NCBI RefSeq assembly: GCF_000518705.1
Contig: NZ_JAEC01000005.1
Coordinates: forward strand, 232,767-296,766
DNA: 64,000 bases
Source: Shewanella colwelliana ATCC 39565
GTDB lineage: Bacteria > Pseudomonadota > Gammaproteobacteria > Enterobacterales > Shewanellaceae
Direction of reading: 5' to 3'
Of this stretch, positions 28,671 to 37,785 are shown in pieces. Each line of letters opens with the position of its first letter. Position 1 is the stretch's first letter. Position numbers and translations under genes: made by a program. Under the pieces are notes generated by a model. The model had not been told where the DNA came from. It saw only the letters and a program-made list of their open reading frames with translations, and made no database searches.

Positions 28671-29879
28671 TCACCCATCAAGCGTGTTATTCGTGTGATT
28701 TGTCGATGCACAGAGCTTCAGTTGGTCGACATCAGCCACCGCTGCGCGCTGGCCAATTTGCTTTTCGACCCATTCAACAGCGTCCTTCGCTGTGTGCCTA
28801 AATGTTGTAAGCTTGCCACCATAAATCGTCATTAGCCTTGGATGAGTAACCCGAGTATTCATCAAGGTTTCTCTGGGCAAGTCAAAAGCATCTACTTGCT
28901 GTTTTGGTAACACCCTCATTCCACAATAGTTGCCAATAACTTTATCAGCTAAGTGGCTACCCTCCTCAGAAAAAGGAAAGTAGTGTCGATAAATACCCAG
29001 TAAATATTGCGTTTCAGCTTGGGTGACACCCACTTCATCCGCATCATTCACTGGGGTTTCAGTGGTGCCAATCATGGTTTTTCCTTTCCATGGCATCACA
29101 AATACAACCCGTTTATCATAAATCGACTCAAGATAAAGAATACCATCGGGTGGTGGAATATCGAGTACCAGATGGCTGCCCTGTACCAACTCAATATCGA
29201 CGCCAGTGACCTTAGGTTGCACCAACTCGAGGGTTTTATTCACCCAAGGTCCGCTAGCGTTGATGACACAAAGGGCCTTAAGGCTTTTAGCTAAACTGTT
29301 TTGCTTATAGTGAATAGTACAAGCATCTCTTTGATGCTCAATGCTCTTAATCTCCACAGAAGTATGGATGCGTGCGCCAATCTGTTTTGCGCTATCAGCG
29401 ACGGCAAGCGTAAGGGCGTGATCGTCAGTTTGTGCATCCCAGTAACGAAACACAGCTCTCAATCCCTGCAACTTTAACCCAAACAAGTTCCCCCACTCTT
29501 TAGGCGCGATTGATTTGAACTGCCCAAGCGCATCAAACTCGCTCAATAACGCATACATACTGAGTCCAGCACGGATCGCGAGCGGGCCACGCTGACTACC
29601 TTGGTAAATAGGGATATAGAAGGGAACAGGCTTTACAAGTGTCGGCGCCAATAAAAGCAGCGCTTTACGTTGTGCCAATGATTCACGCACTAGGCTTATT
29701 TGGCCACTTTCCAAATAACGTAACCCACCGTGAATCAATTTACTGGAGTTGGATGATGTTGCCTGACCAATCTCACCTTTTTCCAAGACTGCGACACTAT
29801 AACCTGCGGCCTGAGCACGCTGTGCAATGCCCACGCCCGTAATACCGCCACCAATGACGACCAGATCTACCGTATCCAA
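28671..29879 (-). CDS. glpD: FAD-dependent glycerol-3-phosphate dehydrogenase-like protein, short form
   Basis: A 402-residue flavoprotein, likely oxidising sn-glycerol-3-phosphate to dihydroxyacetone phosphate and passing electrons to quinone. The N-terminal FAD fold VVIGGGITGVGIAQRA is at 7-22. ATSSNSSKLIHGGLRYLESG at about 42-61 is a GlpD hallmark, and GKLTTFRHTAKDA lies near the C-terminus. E. coli GlpD is about 100 residues longer and has an extra C-terminal domain that is missing here. The neighbouring MarR/OhrR gene is 17 bp upstream on the same strand and may share its transcript. No glpF or glpK is nearby, so the substrate is less certain. Confidence 0.75.
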   Translation of the reverse strand: MDTVDLVVIGGGITGVGIAQRAQAAGYSVAVLEKGEIGQATSSNSSKLIHGGLRYLESGQISLVRESLAQRKALLLLAPTLVKPVPFYIPIYQGSQRGPLAIRAGLSMYALLSEFDALGQFKSIAPKEWGNLFGLKLQGLRAVFRYWDAQTDDHALTLAVADSAKQIGARIHTSVEIKSIEHQRDACTIHYKQNSLAKSLKALCVINASGPWVNKTLELVQPKVTGVDIELVQGSHLVLDIPPPDGILYLESIYDKRVVFVMPWKGKTMIGTTETPVNDADEVGVTQAETQYLLGIYRHYFPFSEEGSHLADKVIGNYCGMRVLPKQQVDAFDLPRETLMNTRVTHPRLMTIYGGKLTTFRHTAKDAVEWVEKQIGQRAAVADVDQLKLCASTNHTNNTLDG

Positions 29880-29896
29880 TGTGTCACCTTAGTTGA

Positions 29897-30349
29897 TTAT
29901 GCCTTATTTAAATATTGATAAGCTTTATCACACAATAGCTTAAGTTGCATAAACTCTTGTGGTTCACCACCAACTTTACAGCGCATCATGGTTGGGATCT
30001 CTTTAGCCAACTCATGCAATGCATTGCCAGCATCGGTCAAATGCAACACTCGCACACGCTCATCGGTTTCGCTGCGCCCGCGAGTCACTAACCCCTTGCC
30101 TTCCAGTCGCTTCAAGAGTGGTGTTAACGTGCCTGAGTCGAGGTGTAATTGCTCGCCCAGGGTCTTCACGCTAATCCCTTGGTGCTGCCACAGCACCAGC
30201 ATCGCTAAATACTGGGGATAAGTTAGGTCAAGCTTATCGAGTAGCGGGCGATACGCCCTCACCATCGCATTCGCCGCACTGTATAAGGAAAAACATACCT
30301 GATTTTCTAAAGCCAGAGGATTTAGCTCTTCGTTTTGGCTCATATCCAC
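29897..30349 (-). CDS. MarR-family redox sensor, OhrR-like
   Basis: A 150-residue winged-helix repressor. The N-terminal NQVCFSLYSAANAMVRAYRP carries the single reactive Cys (about residue 19) typical of OhrR peroxide sensors, and YPQYLAMLVLWQ follows. The recognition region is LHLDSGTLTPLLKRLEGKGLV, with the wing at RSETDERVRVLHLT. OhrR normally represses an ohr gene, but none is visible within the window; the immediate downstream gene is a GlpD-like dehydrogenase. Inverted repeats occur in the divergent upstream region. Confidence 0.85.
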   Translation of the reverse strand: MDMSQNEELNPLALENQVCFSLYSAANAMVRAYRPLLDKLDLTYPQYLAMLVLWQHQGISVKTLGEQLHLDSGTLTPLLKRLEGKGLVTRGRSETDERVRVLHLTDAGNALHELAKEIPTMMRCKVGGEPQEFMQLKLLCDKAYQYLNKA

Positions 30350-30662
30350 ATCACCATAAATTTAATTGCACACAACCTATCATCATTTTACTGCAAGTTG
30401 CCAATAAAGTGAAAATTTCTCTTGGAAAAATAACTTCATTTCACTTGTCAATTTATTGTCTTTGCGACCAAACAGTTAGCCTTTTTTCAAATAAAACCAT
30501 CAAGATGCAAAGTGACTAAATTGTGACGCTAGTGTAATCACTCTGATGTGGTGAAAAAAATCAGCTCACCAGGCCCAAATCTAGGTTGATTTTCAAACAA
30601 TAATCACCTAGATTCCGCCCTCTTAATCTCGTTTCAATACCAACACATTGGAGGTGTTCACT
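30350..30662. other. 313-bp divergent regulatory region with two inverted repeats
   Basis: No gene was found. Arms AAGTGAAA (30407-30414) and TTTCACTT (30439-30446) form one 8-bp inverted repeat. AATCTAGG (30578-30585) and CCTAGATT (30607-30614) form another close to the downstream gene. Either could be an operator or a 5' UTR hairpin; neither resembles a known OhrR site closely. Confidence 0.4.
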
Positions 30663-31115
30663 ATGAAGCAGCTGTTAGTAGTGATGATGTCATTTCTATT
30701 ATCCACCCCGTTAATGGCAAAATGCCCTAAAAATATTAACTATGGTGATATTCCGTTCGAGAAAAACAGTTCGTATTTCTCGGGTAAATATACGCAAAAA
30801 CTGAAGAAACTCGTCACAGAAACACAACAAGGCGACGGCTATTTGCTACTTGAATTTCCAGTTTACAAAGGGCAAACAGACAAAAAATTGCGCGAATATG
30901 ATATGTGGTTAGCCAACCGCCGAATTGATAGGGTGAAGCACTATTTAACCCAATCTGCCTTCTCACAACCTATTGTGACCCGCATATTAACTGCGAGTGA
31001 TAACGATACCCGTAGCGTTAGCCTACACTGGTGTACAAAAACAGTGCCTCAAACCATTATGGCGTCGACCGCGGATAAACAGTCAAACATCGACTCAATA
31101 ACATCCCCTAAGTAG
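30663..31115 (+). CDS. Secreted small protein with OmpA-like C-terminal features
   Basis: A 150-residue protein with a signal peptide (MKQLLVVMMSFLLSTPLMA). The mature region DIPFEKNSSYFSGKYTQKLKKLV and LANRRIDRVKHYLTQSAF are reminiscent of the OmpA-like peptidoglycan-binding fold (beta-alpha with an NRR-type motif), but the domain is short and divergent. Two Cys (residues 21 and about 127) may form a disulfide. The start at 30663 is supported by TTGGAGGTG seven bases upstream. I do not recognise a specific function. Confidence 0.6.
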   Translation: MKQLLVVMMSFLLSTPLMAKCPKNINYGDIPFEKNSSYFSGKYTQKLKKLVTETQQGDGYLLLEFPVYKGQTDKKLREYDMWLANRRIDRVKHYLTQSAFSQPIVTRILTASDNDTRSVSLHWCTKTVPQTIMASTADKQSNIDSITSPK

Positions 31116-31326
31116 CCACGTCACACTGCAAACGAGCAAGCCGATATCATTTGCATACTGGCTTGCTCCAAAACGAGCCGCAGTTAACAATTCTATTCGA
31201 TTTCACGATTTACATTGCAAATCTGACACATAAAATTAATCTCTTGCTTTTATATCAGTAAACTATTGATAAAGGATTTTCACCTTGCCTACTTTGCACT
31301 CGGCAAACACCTCTGAAGGAGGGATT

Positions 31327-32733
31327 ATGTTACGACCCCTTATTTTTAGTTTTTTATTACTCTTTAGCTTTTTTCCAACCTTAACTTACGCAATCGATAA
31401 TGCGTCAACAACAGATAGTCAAACTTGGCATTATGTTGACAGCCAAGGTCAGCTAAAAGTTAAACTCTATTTTTTCTGGTCAAAAACCTGTCCGCACTGT
31501 GCTGAAGCTCACCCCTTTATTGATAGTTTGCCCAAGCAATATCCTTGGTTAGAAGTGGAAGATTTTATGATCACCGCACCAGGTACCATGGAAGCGTGGC
31601 AAAAAATCGCAGAGAAAACAGGCACAGAAGCCCGCTCAGTCCCCTATTTTGCTAGCGGTGAAAAAGCGATAGTCGGCTACAGTAGCCATGCGGTTACGGG
31701 AGAGTTTCTTGTCCAAAAGTTAAAAGCATACTATGTGTCATTAGGCGGTCAATTAGCGCCAGAAACCGAAGGGCAATATACGAGTGAATTGCCAGCTTCA
31801 GGAGGTTTATTTCAAACCTGCAGCGAGAGTGCTAGCGAAGGCACGTGCGACTTAGGTGATGAGACCACCAGCAATATCACAGCTTCTGATGTTCAACCCG
31901 TCGAATTACCCCTTGTTGGTGTCGTCCATCCTGAACAGATGTCATTGCCACTATTAACGGTAGTGCTTGCTGGGGTAGATGCGTTTAACCCATGTGCCTT
32001 CTTTGTACTACTATTTTTACTCTCCATTATGGTGAATGCTAAGAGTCGTACCCGCATGCTTATCGTGGGGGGGATTTTCGTATTCTTCTCAGGCTTTATC
32101 TACTTTATCTTTATGAGTGCTTGGCTCAACATTTTCCAACTACTCGGCGCGGGCAGCGATGGAGGGTGGATCATCCTTGGAGCGGGCATGTTAGCTTTGG
32201 TTGCCGGCGCGATAAACATTAAGGACTACTTTTTTACCAAAGGCGAAGTCACCCTATCGATGTCGGCAGAAAACCGTACAGGTTTAATTAAACGTATGGG
32301 GAAACTAACCAGCGCCAGCAGTATGACAGCAATGATTGCCGGTACAGTGGTATTGTCTATTTTAGCCAATGCCTACGAACTATTGTGCACAGCAGGCTTT
32401 CCGATGATTTATACGAGCGTGTTGTCCATGCATGACTTACCCACCATCGAACGTTACATGTATTTAATCATGTATAACGTGGTTTATGTCATTCCACTGG
32501 CCATCATCGTCATCGCCTTTAGTGTATCTCTGGGTAAGCGTAAGCTCACTGAAAAAGAGGGCCAAACACTTAAGCTGATGTCGGGAATAATGATGGTTGG
32601 TTTAGGCGGTATGCTCGCGATTGACCCCACGGCACTGCAAAATGTGGTCTTAGCGATCGGGCTTATCTTAGCCTCAATTGGGTTAACCTTTATTATCACC
32701 TTAACCCGAAAAGTAATCGCTAAGAAGGCTTAA
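31327..32733 (+). CDS. Thioredoxin-DsbD/CcdA-like fusion, membrane thiol-disulfide protein
   Basis: A 468-residue fusion. A signal sequence is followed by a periplasmic thioredoxin-like domain with the active site WSKTCPHCAEAHP (about 43-55). A polytopic CcdA/DsbD-like membrane domain follows from about residue 205. The conserved redox Cys pair lies in DAFNPCAFFVLLF and YELLCTAGFPM. It probably moves reducing equivalents from the cytoplasm to the periplasm. The domain order is the reverse of E. coli DsbD (thioredoxin at the C-terminus). A strong ribosome site GAAGGAGGG precedes the ATG at 31327. It stands alone. Confidence 0.8.
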   Translation: MLRPLIFSFLLLFSFFPTLTYAIDNASTTDSQTWHYVDSQGQLKVKLYFFWSKTCPHCAEAHPFIDSLPKQYPWLEVEDFMITAPGTMEAWQKIAEKTGTEARSVPYFASGEKAIVGYSSHAVTGEFLVQKLKAYYVSLGGQLAPETEGQYTSELPASGGLFQTCSESASEGTCDLGDETTSNITASDVQPVELPLVGVVHPEQMSLPLLTVVLAGVDAFNPCAFFVLLFLLSIMVNAKSRTRMLIVGGIFVFFSGFIYFIFMSAWLNIFQLLGAGSDGGWIILGAGMLALVAGAINIKDYFFTKGEVTLSMSAENRTGLIKRMGKLTSASSMTAMIAGTVVLSILANAYELLCTAGFPMIYTSVLSMHDLPTIERYMYLIMYNVVYVIPLAIIVIAFSVSLGKRKLTEKEGQTLKLMSGIMMVGLGGMLAIDPTALQNVVLAIGLILASIGLTFIITLTRKVIAKKA

Positions 32734-32853
32734 GCCCTAGGTCAAACCGAGCAACGCGCAAAGTTTGGCCTAAAGCTTTTCAATTTATAGCCGATAGCAC
32801 TATAGTTAATGGTGTGCATTAATATGGTACAGAACTAAGTGTAGGCGGTAATC

Positions 32854-33051
32854 ATGGCAGTAACAGTTGGAACCAGTAATCTCCAGCCCAACCTAAGCAA
32901 TGGCAACATTGGGGTTAAAGTGGCGCAGCTAGCCAAAGAGCAGCAACAAGCAGAGGGAGAAATTGCACTACAGCTGATTGAAGCGGTCGATGCAACGCCG
33001 AAAGCTGCGCCTGTAGGCAATAGTGGTCATAATATTAATACCACTGCATAG
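32854..33051 (+). CDS. Small conserved protein, possibly YjfB-type motility-associated
   Basis: 65 residues, without signal or membrane segments. A central amphipathic stretch (VAQLAKEQQQAEGEIALQLIEAV) is followed by a Gly/Asn-rich tail, VGNSGHNINTTA. This helix-then-GxNINxxA layout resembles the short putative motility (YjfB-like) proteins; I rely on pattern memory only. AGGCGG lies just upstream of the ATG, and a good terminator follows directly, supporting a real gene. Its neighbour across the terminator is a chemoreceptor. Confidence 0.55.
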   Translation: MAVTVGTSNLQPNLSNGNIGVKVAQLAKEQQQAEGEIALQLIEAVDATPKAAPVGNSGHNINTTA

Positions 33052-33074
33052 CATTTAAAGCGAAAATAGCCTTA

Positions 33075-33100
33075 AGCCCTCCTCATGGAGGGCTTTTTAT
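33075..33100. terminator. Terminator after the small YjfB-like gene
   Basis: AGCCCTCC and GGAGGGCT arms followed by T5. It lies between the convergent small gene and the chemoreceptor. Confidence 0.85.
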
Positions 33101-33122
33101 TGGCGCTAATTAGGAGAAATCG

Positions 33123-34742
33123 TTAAAGTTTAAACTGTGAGGTAGCGTGTTTAAGATCATCGGCAAAGTTTGACATATTTTCAGACACATCTTGTACTTG
33201 CACTAATATCTGCAACGTTTGCTCAAAAGAGGCATTCATCTCTACAACACTCTCTACCACTTGTGATGCCACCAAAGATTGCTCGTCGGTCGCTGACGCA
33301 ATTTGAGTATTCATACCATTGATTCTGACAATTTGCTGTTGGATCGAGTCAAGTGCTCGACCCGTATTTTGAGCATTGTCTTCATTTTTGCTAGAACGAT
33401 TCATCGCGTTATCCATCGTAGTAACCGAAGATTCAGCCGCACTTTTCAACCGTGTAAGTACCTCGCGGATCTCCTTGGTGGCATCCGCTGTTTTCGATGC
33501 TAATGCCCTGACTTCATCGGCGACAACGGCAAAACCACGTCCCTGCTCACCTGCTCTAGCAGCCTCTATCGCAGCGTTGAGGGCCAAAAGGTTAGTCTGC
33601 TCCGCAATGGATGTAATGACATTCAGAATAGAACTCACACTCTCGGTATCTGTGGCAAGCTCATTAATGGCTTTAGAGGCTAGCGCAATTTCACCGTTTA
33701 ACTCTTGAGAAATATCTATGGTGCGCTGTACGACAACCATGCCATCTTGCGCCTCTTGTTCAGCGACTTGAGCAGCTTGTGCCGCCTGATTGGCACTTTG
33801 AGAGATATCGGTAACCGAGTGACGCATCTCTTCCATCGAACGTTGCACATTTTCCGCATCACGGCTTTGAGTCTGTGTGGCATTGGAAGCTACCTCCATT
33901 TTGTCTCTTAGCGCATGTGCGCTGTCCAGTAACGGGTCGGTAACATTGACGACTCGTCTAATTGACTCGGCTAATAGATTGAGAAAACGATTAAAGTGGC
34001 TAGAAACTTGCCCCAGTTCATCACTGCCATGGACAGCTAGTTGGTGAGAAAGATCCCCTTTGCCGTCGGCCAGCTCAGACAAGGATAAGGCAACACTCTT
34101 TGCCGATTGGCTAATCGCTTTCGCAATGACAATTGTGACGATTGCCATAATCATTAACAGCACACAACCGATGGACAGCATTAACCACAAGCTCTGTTCT
34201 GAACGATCACCAGCCTCTTGAATGGTACTTTTGAACTGCTGAACTTTATCCGCTTGGTACGATTTTATCTGATTTAGCGCACTATCATAGGCTTGAGATT
34301 TTTTCTTACTGATCTCACCGATGTTGCTCATATCAATAGTGCCTTCGAGCATCCCTTTTGCCAGCGACAAGGTCAATTGATTGTAGGCTTGAACCTGAAC
34401 CATTAATTGTTTTAATGAAGAAGCGTTGGGTTCATCGAGTCCTTGCAACAGCTCAATATTTGTCGCTAACGAAGCATGGGTCTCGCCTGCATTATCTAAT
34501 AGATCTTCATCGGCAAAAGACACAGATTGGGTATACAGTTCATCGAGGCGTTGAATAAAAATCACATTTTGATTCGCAAGCTCAACCCGCTGATAAACCT
34601 TGTCTTCCATAAAACTCAATGTCGCTCTATTCTTATTAATCGAGACCAGTGAGATTCCCAAGGTGACAGCAAAAATCAGTACAGATAATACAAACACCGC
34701 ACCGATTTTCTTGAAAATTGAGATATTATTAAACCATTGCAT
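33123..34742 (-). CDS. Methyl-accepting chemotaxis protein with a four-helix-bundle sensor
   Basis: A 539-residue chemoreceptor. TM1 is at about 12-32. The periplasmic region (33-185) is mostly helical (4HB-like) and lacks a Cache motif. TM2 at about 190-212 is followed by HAMP and then the signalling tip [34 protein letters not shown]. There is no C-terminal CheR-docking pentapeptide. It is the third gene after a porin and a PstS-like protein on the same strand, 73 bp from the latter, so it may share their transcript and their ligand. Confidence 0.93.
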   Translation of the reverse strand: MQWFNNISIFKKIGAVFVLSVLIFAVTLGISLVSINKNRATLSFMEDKVYQRVELANQNVIFIQRLDELYTQSVSFADEDLLDNAGETHASLATNIELLQGLDEPNASSLKQLMVQVQAYNQLTLSLAKGMLEGTIDMSNIGEISKKKSQAYDSALNQIKSYQADKVQQFKSTIQEAGDRSEQSLWLMLSIGCVLLMIMAIVTIVIAKAISQSAKSVALSLSELADGKGDLSHQLAVHGSDELGQVSSHFNRFLNLLAESIRRVVNVTDPLLDSAHALRDKMEVASNATQTQSRDAENVQRSMEEMRHSVTDISQSANQAAQAAQVAEQEAQDGMVVVQRTIDISQELNGEIALASKAINELATDTESVSSILNVITSIAEQTNLLALNAAIEAARAGEQGRGFAVVADEVRALASKTADATKEIREVLTRLKSAAESSVTTMDNAMNRSSKNEDNAQNTGRALDSIQQQIVRINGMNTQIASATDEQSLVASQVVESVVEMNASFEQTLQILVQVQDVSENMSNFADDLKHATSQFKL

Positions 34743-34815
34743 TCGAGGCCCCTTTATGGGCTGAGAAGAGGGTCCTCAGCCCGAGGTTTGACAATAGAGT
34801 GAGCCAATAAAAGCG

Positions 34816-35226
34816 CTAAAACTCTGCCGCCACTTTTACCGAATCATTGACCTTACTACTATCAATATAGCCAATGATATTGGGGTTTGACGAAACAAGC
34901 TTAATCACTTCATCGTCGTTAGCCATCTCTTTAGGCGGCGTGCCCTTGCCGGTAAAGACCTTCTGCGACCAATAGGACTTTAATTGACTCGAAGATTTAC
35001 CTAGCACATTAGCATCAAAATCTTCTCGCATCGGCAGGCCGCTGTCCAAATTTATAGGAACGGCCTGACCACCGCCTGGGAAGGATTTTGTTTTACCTAA
35101 GTAGATATTTGAAATGGCTTTCTTATCTAAACTACTGGCATTATCGGGATGGACAATAACAGCAATACCCGCAAAAGCCTGAAGTGACATCAAACTCAAT
35201 AGGATTGAGCAAAATAGTGTTTTCAT
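34816..35226 (-). CDS. Short PstS-like periplasmic binding protein
   Basis: A 136-residue secreted protein with a signal peptide (MKTLFCSILLSLMSLQAFA). The mature part shows the PBP-like domain seen in truncated phosphate-binding proteins: IAVIVHPDNASSLDKKAISNIYLG, FDANVLGKS and NPNIIGYIDSSKV. It is much shorter than a full PstS, with one lobe's worth of sequence. It lies 11 bp downstream of the porin and upstream of the chemoreceptor. The ligand may be an oxyanion such as phosphate, but that is inferred from family alone. Confidence 0.75.
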   Translation of the reverse strand: MKTLFCSILLSLMSLQAFAGIAVIVHPDNASSLDKKAISNIYLGKTKSFPGGGQAVPINLDSGLPMREDFDANVLGKSSSQLKSYWSQKVFTGKGTPPKEMANDDEVIKLVSSNPNIIGYIDSSKVNDSVKVAAEF

Positions 35227-35237
35227 CTTTCTCTCTC

Positions 35238-36314
35238 CTAAAAGACCAAATCGACGCCGAAACTGACCGATTTTGAATCACCTGCAACTTTTAAACCTGG
35301 GCCACCATTATCTTCAACGTCATCGTATTGCAGCTTCAATGCCGCTGATGGGTGAAAATCCCAACGGATTCCAAGTGAGGTGGTGTTGTGTACCTCTCCG
35401 CCCTCACCATCATTGAAGTCGGCATATCCAGCATAAGGCATAAAATCGCCAAACCGATAGCCTAAGGTAACCATGTAGGTATCAAGATCGGTACCCGATA
35501 GATCAAGGCGGTTTAGCTCAGTTAATAACAAGAAGTTTTCGTAATCGATATTAACCGACAAACCATAGAATTTGCCTTTACGATCTGTACTGCCGTCCCA
35601 CACTTGCTGCACATCACCAATATATCTTTCATTGGTGTATTGCATGTGGGTCACACGAATGTCTAACCAGTCACGATTAAGTTGTAATACGACACCACCA
35701 ATGTCATTCCAAATCTCTCTGGTTGGTTCAAGAAAGAAAAATTCTGATAATAACTTGTTTGGCTCATCATCCTCACTACCGTAATAAAATTGTCCAGATA
35801 AGGTCCAGTCACCTACAAGATAATTATAAAGTGCACTTACGCCGGTATAGTTAAATATCTGCCATGTATAGTTATCCGCAGGTGGGCGGATCCATGGATA
35901 GGCGTAACCCACATCAAAAAAATCACTGTAATAGTAGAGCGGTAGTCGCTTCTTACCACCTTGCAACGTCCAGTGTTCATTTAACTCATAGGAGATATAG
36001 GCCCACTCAAAGGAAACATCAAAGTCATCCGCCCCCCGTGATACAATTTGAGCCGTGGCAGTCAATCCATCAAGAAGATCAGCCGAGAATTGCAGCCCAA
36101 ACAACGTGTCAGGCTTAAAACTTATTTCCTCTTCATAGGCACCAACAAGTGGATAGTCAGCCAAAAACGTTGGTGGTAAATCGAATTCATCGACACCGGA
36201 TCCTTCAATAACTTGCCCGCCAACAATGGAGGCGAACCCCGAAATAGTGACCTCTGCCAACACAGGTGAAGACAACAGCAGAGCACCGATGCTAACTGCT
36301 AGTTTTAGTTTCAT
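35238..36314 (-). CDS. Outer membrane porin-like protein
   Basis: A 358-residue beta-barrel protein. The signal peptide MKLKLAVSIGALLLSSPVLA is cleaved near VLA-EVT. The mature protein is rich in alternating strands, Asp/Gly turns and aromatic girdles (SFEWAYISYELNEHWTLQGGKKRLPLYYYSDFFDVGYAYPW), and the C-terminus SVSFGVDLVF ends in Phe. I prefer the ATG at 36314, with AGAAGGG upstream, over an earlier in-frame ATG at 36392. It is the first gene of a porin/binding-protein/chemoreceptor cluster. Confidence 0.8.
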   Translation of the reverse strand: MKLKLAVSIGALLLSSPVLAEVTISGFASIVGGQVIEGSGVDEFDLPPTFLADYPLVGAYEEEISFKPDTLFGLQFSADLLDGLTATAQIVSRGADDFDVSFEWAYISYELNEHWTLQGGKKRLPLYYYSDFFDVGYAYPWIRPPADNYTWQIFNYTGVSALYNYLVGDWTLSGQFYYGSEDDEPNKLLSEFFFLEPTREIWNDIGGVVLQLNRDWLDIRVTHMQYTNERYIGDVQQVWDGSTDRKGKFYGLSVNIDYENFLLLTELNRLDLSGTDLDTYMVTLGYRFGDFMPYAGYADFNDGEGGEVHNTTSLGIRWDFHPSAALKLQYDDVEDNGGPGLKVAGDSKSVSFGVDLVF

Positions 36315-36511
36315 AGAAAACCCTTCTAAGTTAAGCACATTCCGATCTAAGCGTAGAGCAGCAACACTTTTTTGCAACTTTCTCGCAACCAAAATGAAAC
36401 CTAATGAGGTGATCGCTGTCTAAGCGGGCTCAGGGGAAGGCTGGGCATAAATATGAACAAGCAAACTTTGAATTTACCACATGAATTTTTTACACAATAA
36501 AAAACAGCAAC

Positions 36512-37656
36512 TTATAATATTGCAGCATCAGAGTAATAAGTATCTCTTCCCCCATGCTTCGCTTTGTATAAATAACTATCGGCTCGGGCCAGATAATCGT
36601 CAGAACTTTCTAACGCTTGCCACTGACAAATCCCTTGAGACACGGTGACATATTGACTCACGTCAGAGTCAGGATGCGGTATTTTTGCTTCGCGTAGCGC
36701 CTGTTTTAACTTCGCAGCAACCGTCTCTGCCCCTGCGGTATCGGTATTAGGCAGTATGAGTACAAACTCCTCGCCACCATATCTAGCGGCTAAGTCTCTA
36801 GGTCTTGAGGCTATCTCTGATAAAATCCGCCCAAGTGCCATGAGGCAGTCATCGCCCACTTGGTGACCGAGCTTATCATTGAGCCGTTTAAAAAAATCGA
36901 CATCGAGCAAAATAAGGCTAAGTGGATGCCTATTACGCTCAGACACTCTGATCTCTTGCGCTAAAATCTCATCAAAATGGCGGCAATTACTTAAACCCGT
37001 TAAACCATCTATCAAGGCCATTCGCCGAAACTGTTTCACCAACTGCTGCTTCTCTACATCGCGTAAAATCGCTTTTTTGAACCAGCTGTATAAAACCTTT
37101 TGTGCACTTATTACAATCACCAACAAACACAGATATTTTGTCAAAGGGAATAAAAGATGCCCTGGAAGCTCGACTATTCTTACGACCATACCGATCATAA
37201 TAAACAGCGAGACAGTTGTTAGCATTAAGCCGCGATGCGGAAAGAGTGCGATCGAAAAAGTGAGCACTAAGACCTCAACGAGGGACTCAATACCTGCTAG
37301 CGTTGCGCTTCCATCTTCTAAGCCAAGCCCATCAAGGTAAGGGAGTAGCGACAAAATCACATACAACCAGCTCAGTGTTAACAGCCCAGAAAATACAATA
37401 ATAGCTGTCTGTGTGAGTTTTTCTTCACCGTAGATTCTGGCTAGCCCCACCCATAAAGCGGTGAGAAAAAGAACGGGGAAAACCAGCGGGATAGTTTGAC
37501 TGAAAAAACTGAACGGATCGGTTTAACTATATCATTTAAAACCACCACACAGGCTAAAAAAATAGATAACCAGCTCGCCCATAACACCCCTTTTAAAAGG
37601 TATTTTTGAGTCTCTATTTTTAATTGCTGTTCAAAGGGCAATAATTCACTATTCAT
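36512..37656 (-). pseudogene. Membrane diguanylate cyclase interrupted by a homopolymer frameshift
   Basis: Two reading frames that overlap at 37441-37450 form one gene. The upstream frame starts at the ATG at 37656 and gives a TM segment. It runs out of frame after the T6 run at 37503-37508 (A6 on the plus strand). Adding one base there gives a continuous 381-residue protein with about five or six TM segments, then a GGDEF domain with an intact GGEEF signature (RYGGEEFVLIL) near the C-terminus. As written the protein is broken. It could be a sequencing error, decay or transcriptional slippage. Confidence 0.75.
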
Positions 37657-37785
37657 TACTAGTGCGACTCTCCTTTTATTTTCCCAGCCAAAAAACTTAA
37701 AGGTTAACCAATAATGATTATAAGGTCTGAAAGTAAAACAGCCAGCTTTAGCTGACTGTTTTAACATGAACTTTCCTTGATATTT

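Noticed and set aside
37441..37767. 108-residue frame as an independent small protein
   Set aside because: It continues into the diguanylate cyclase if one base is corrected at 37503-37508.
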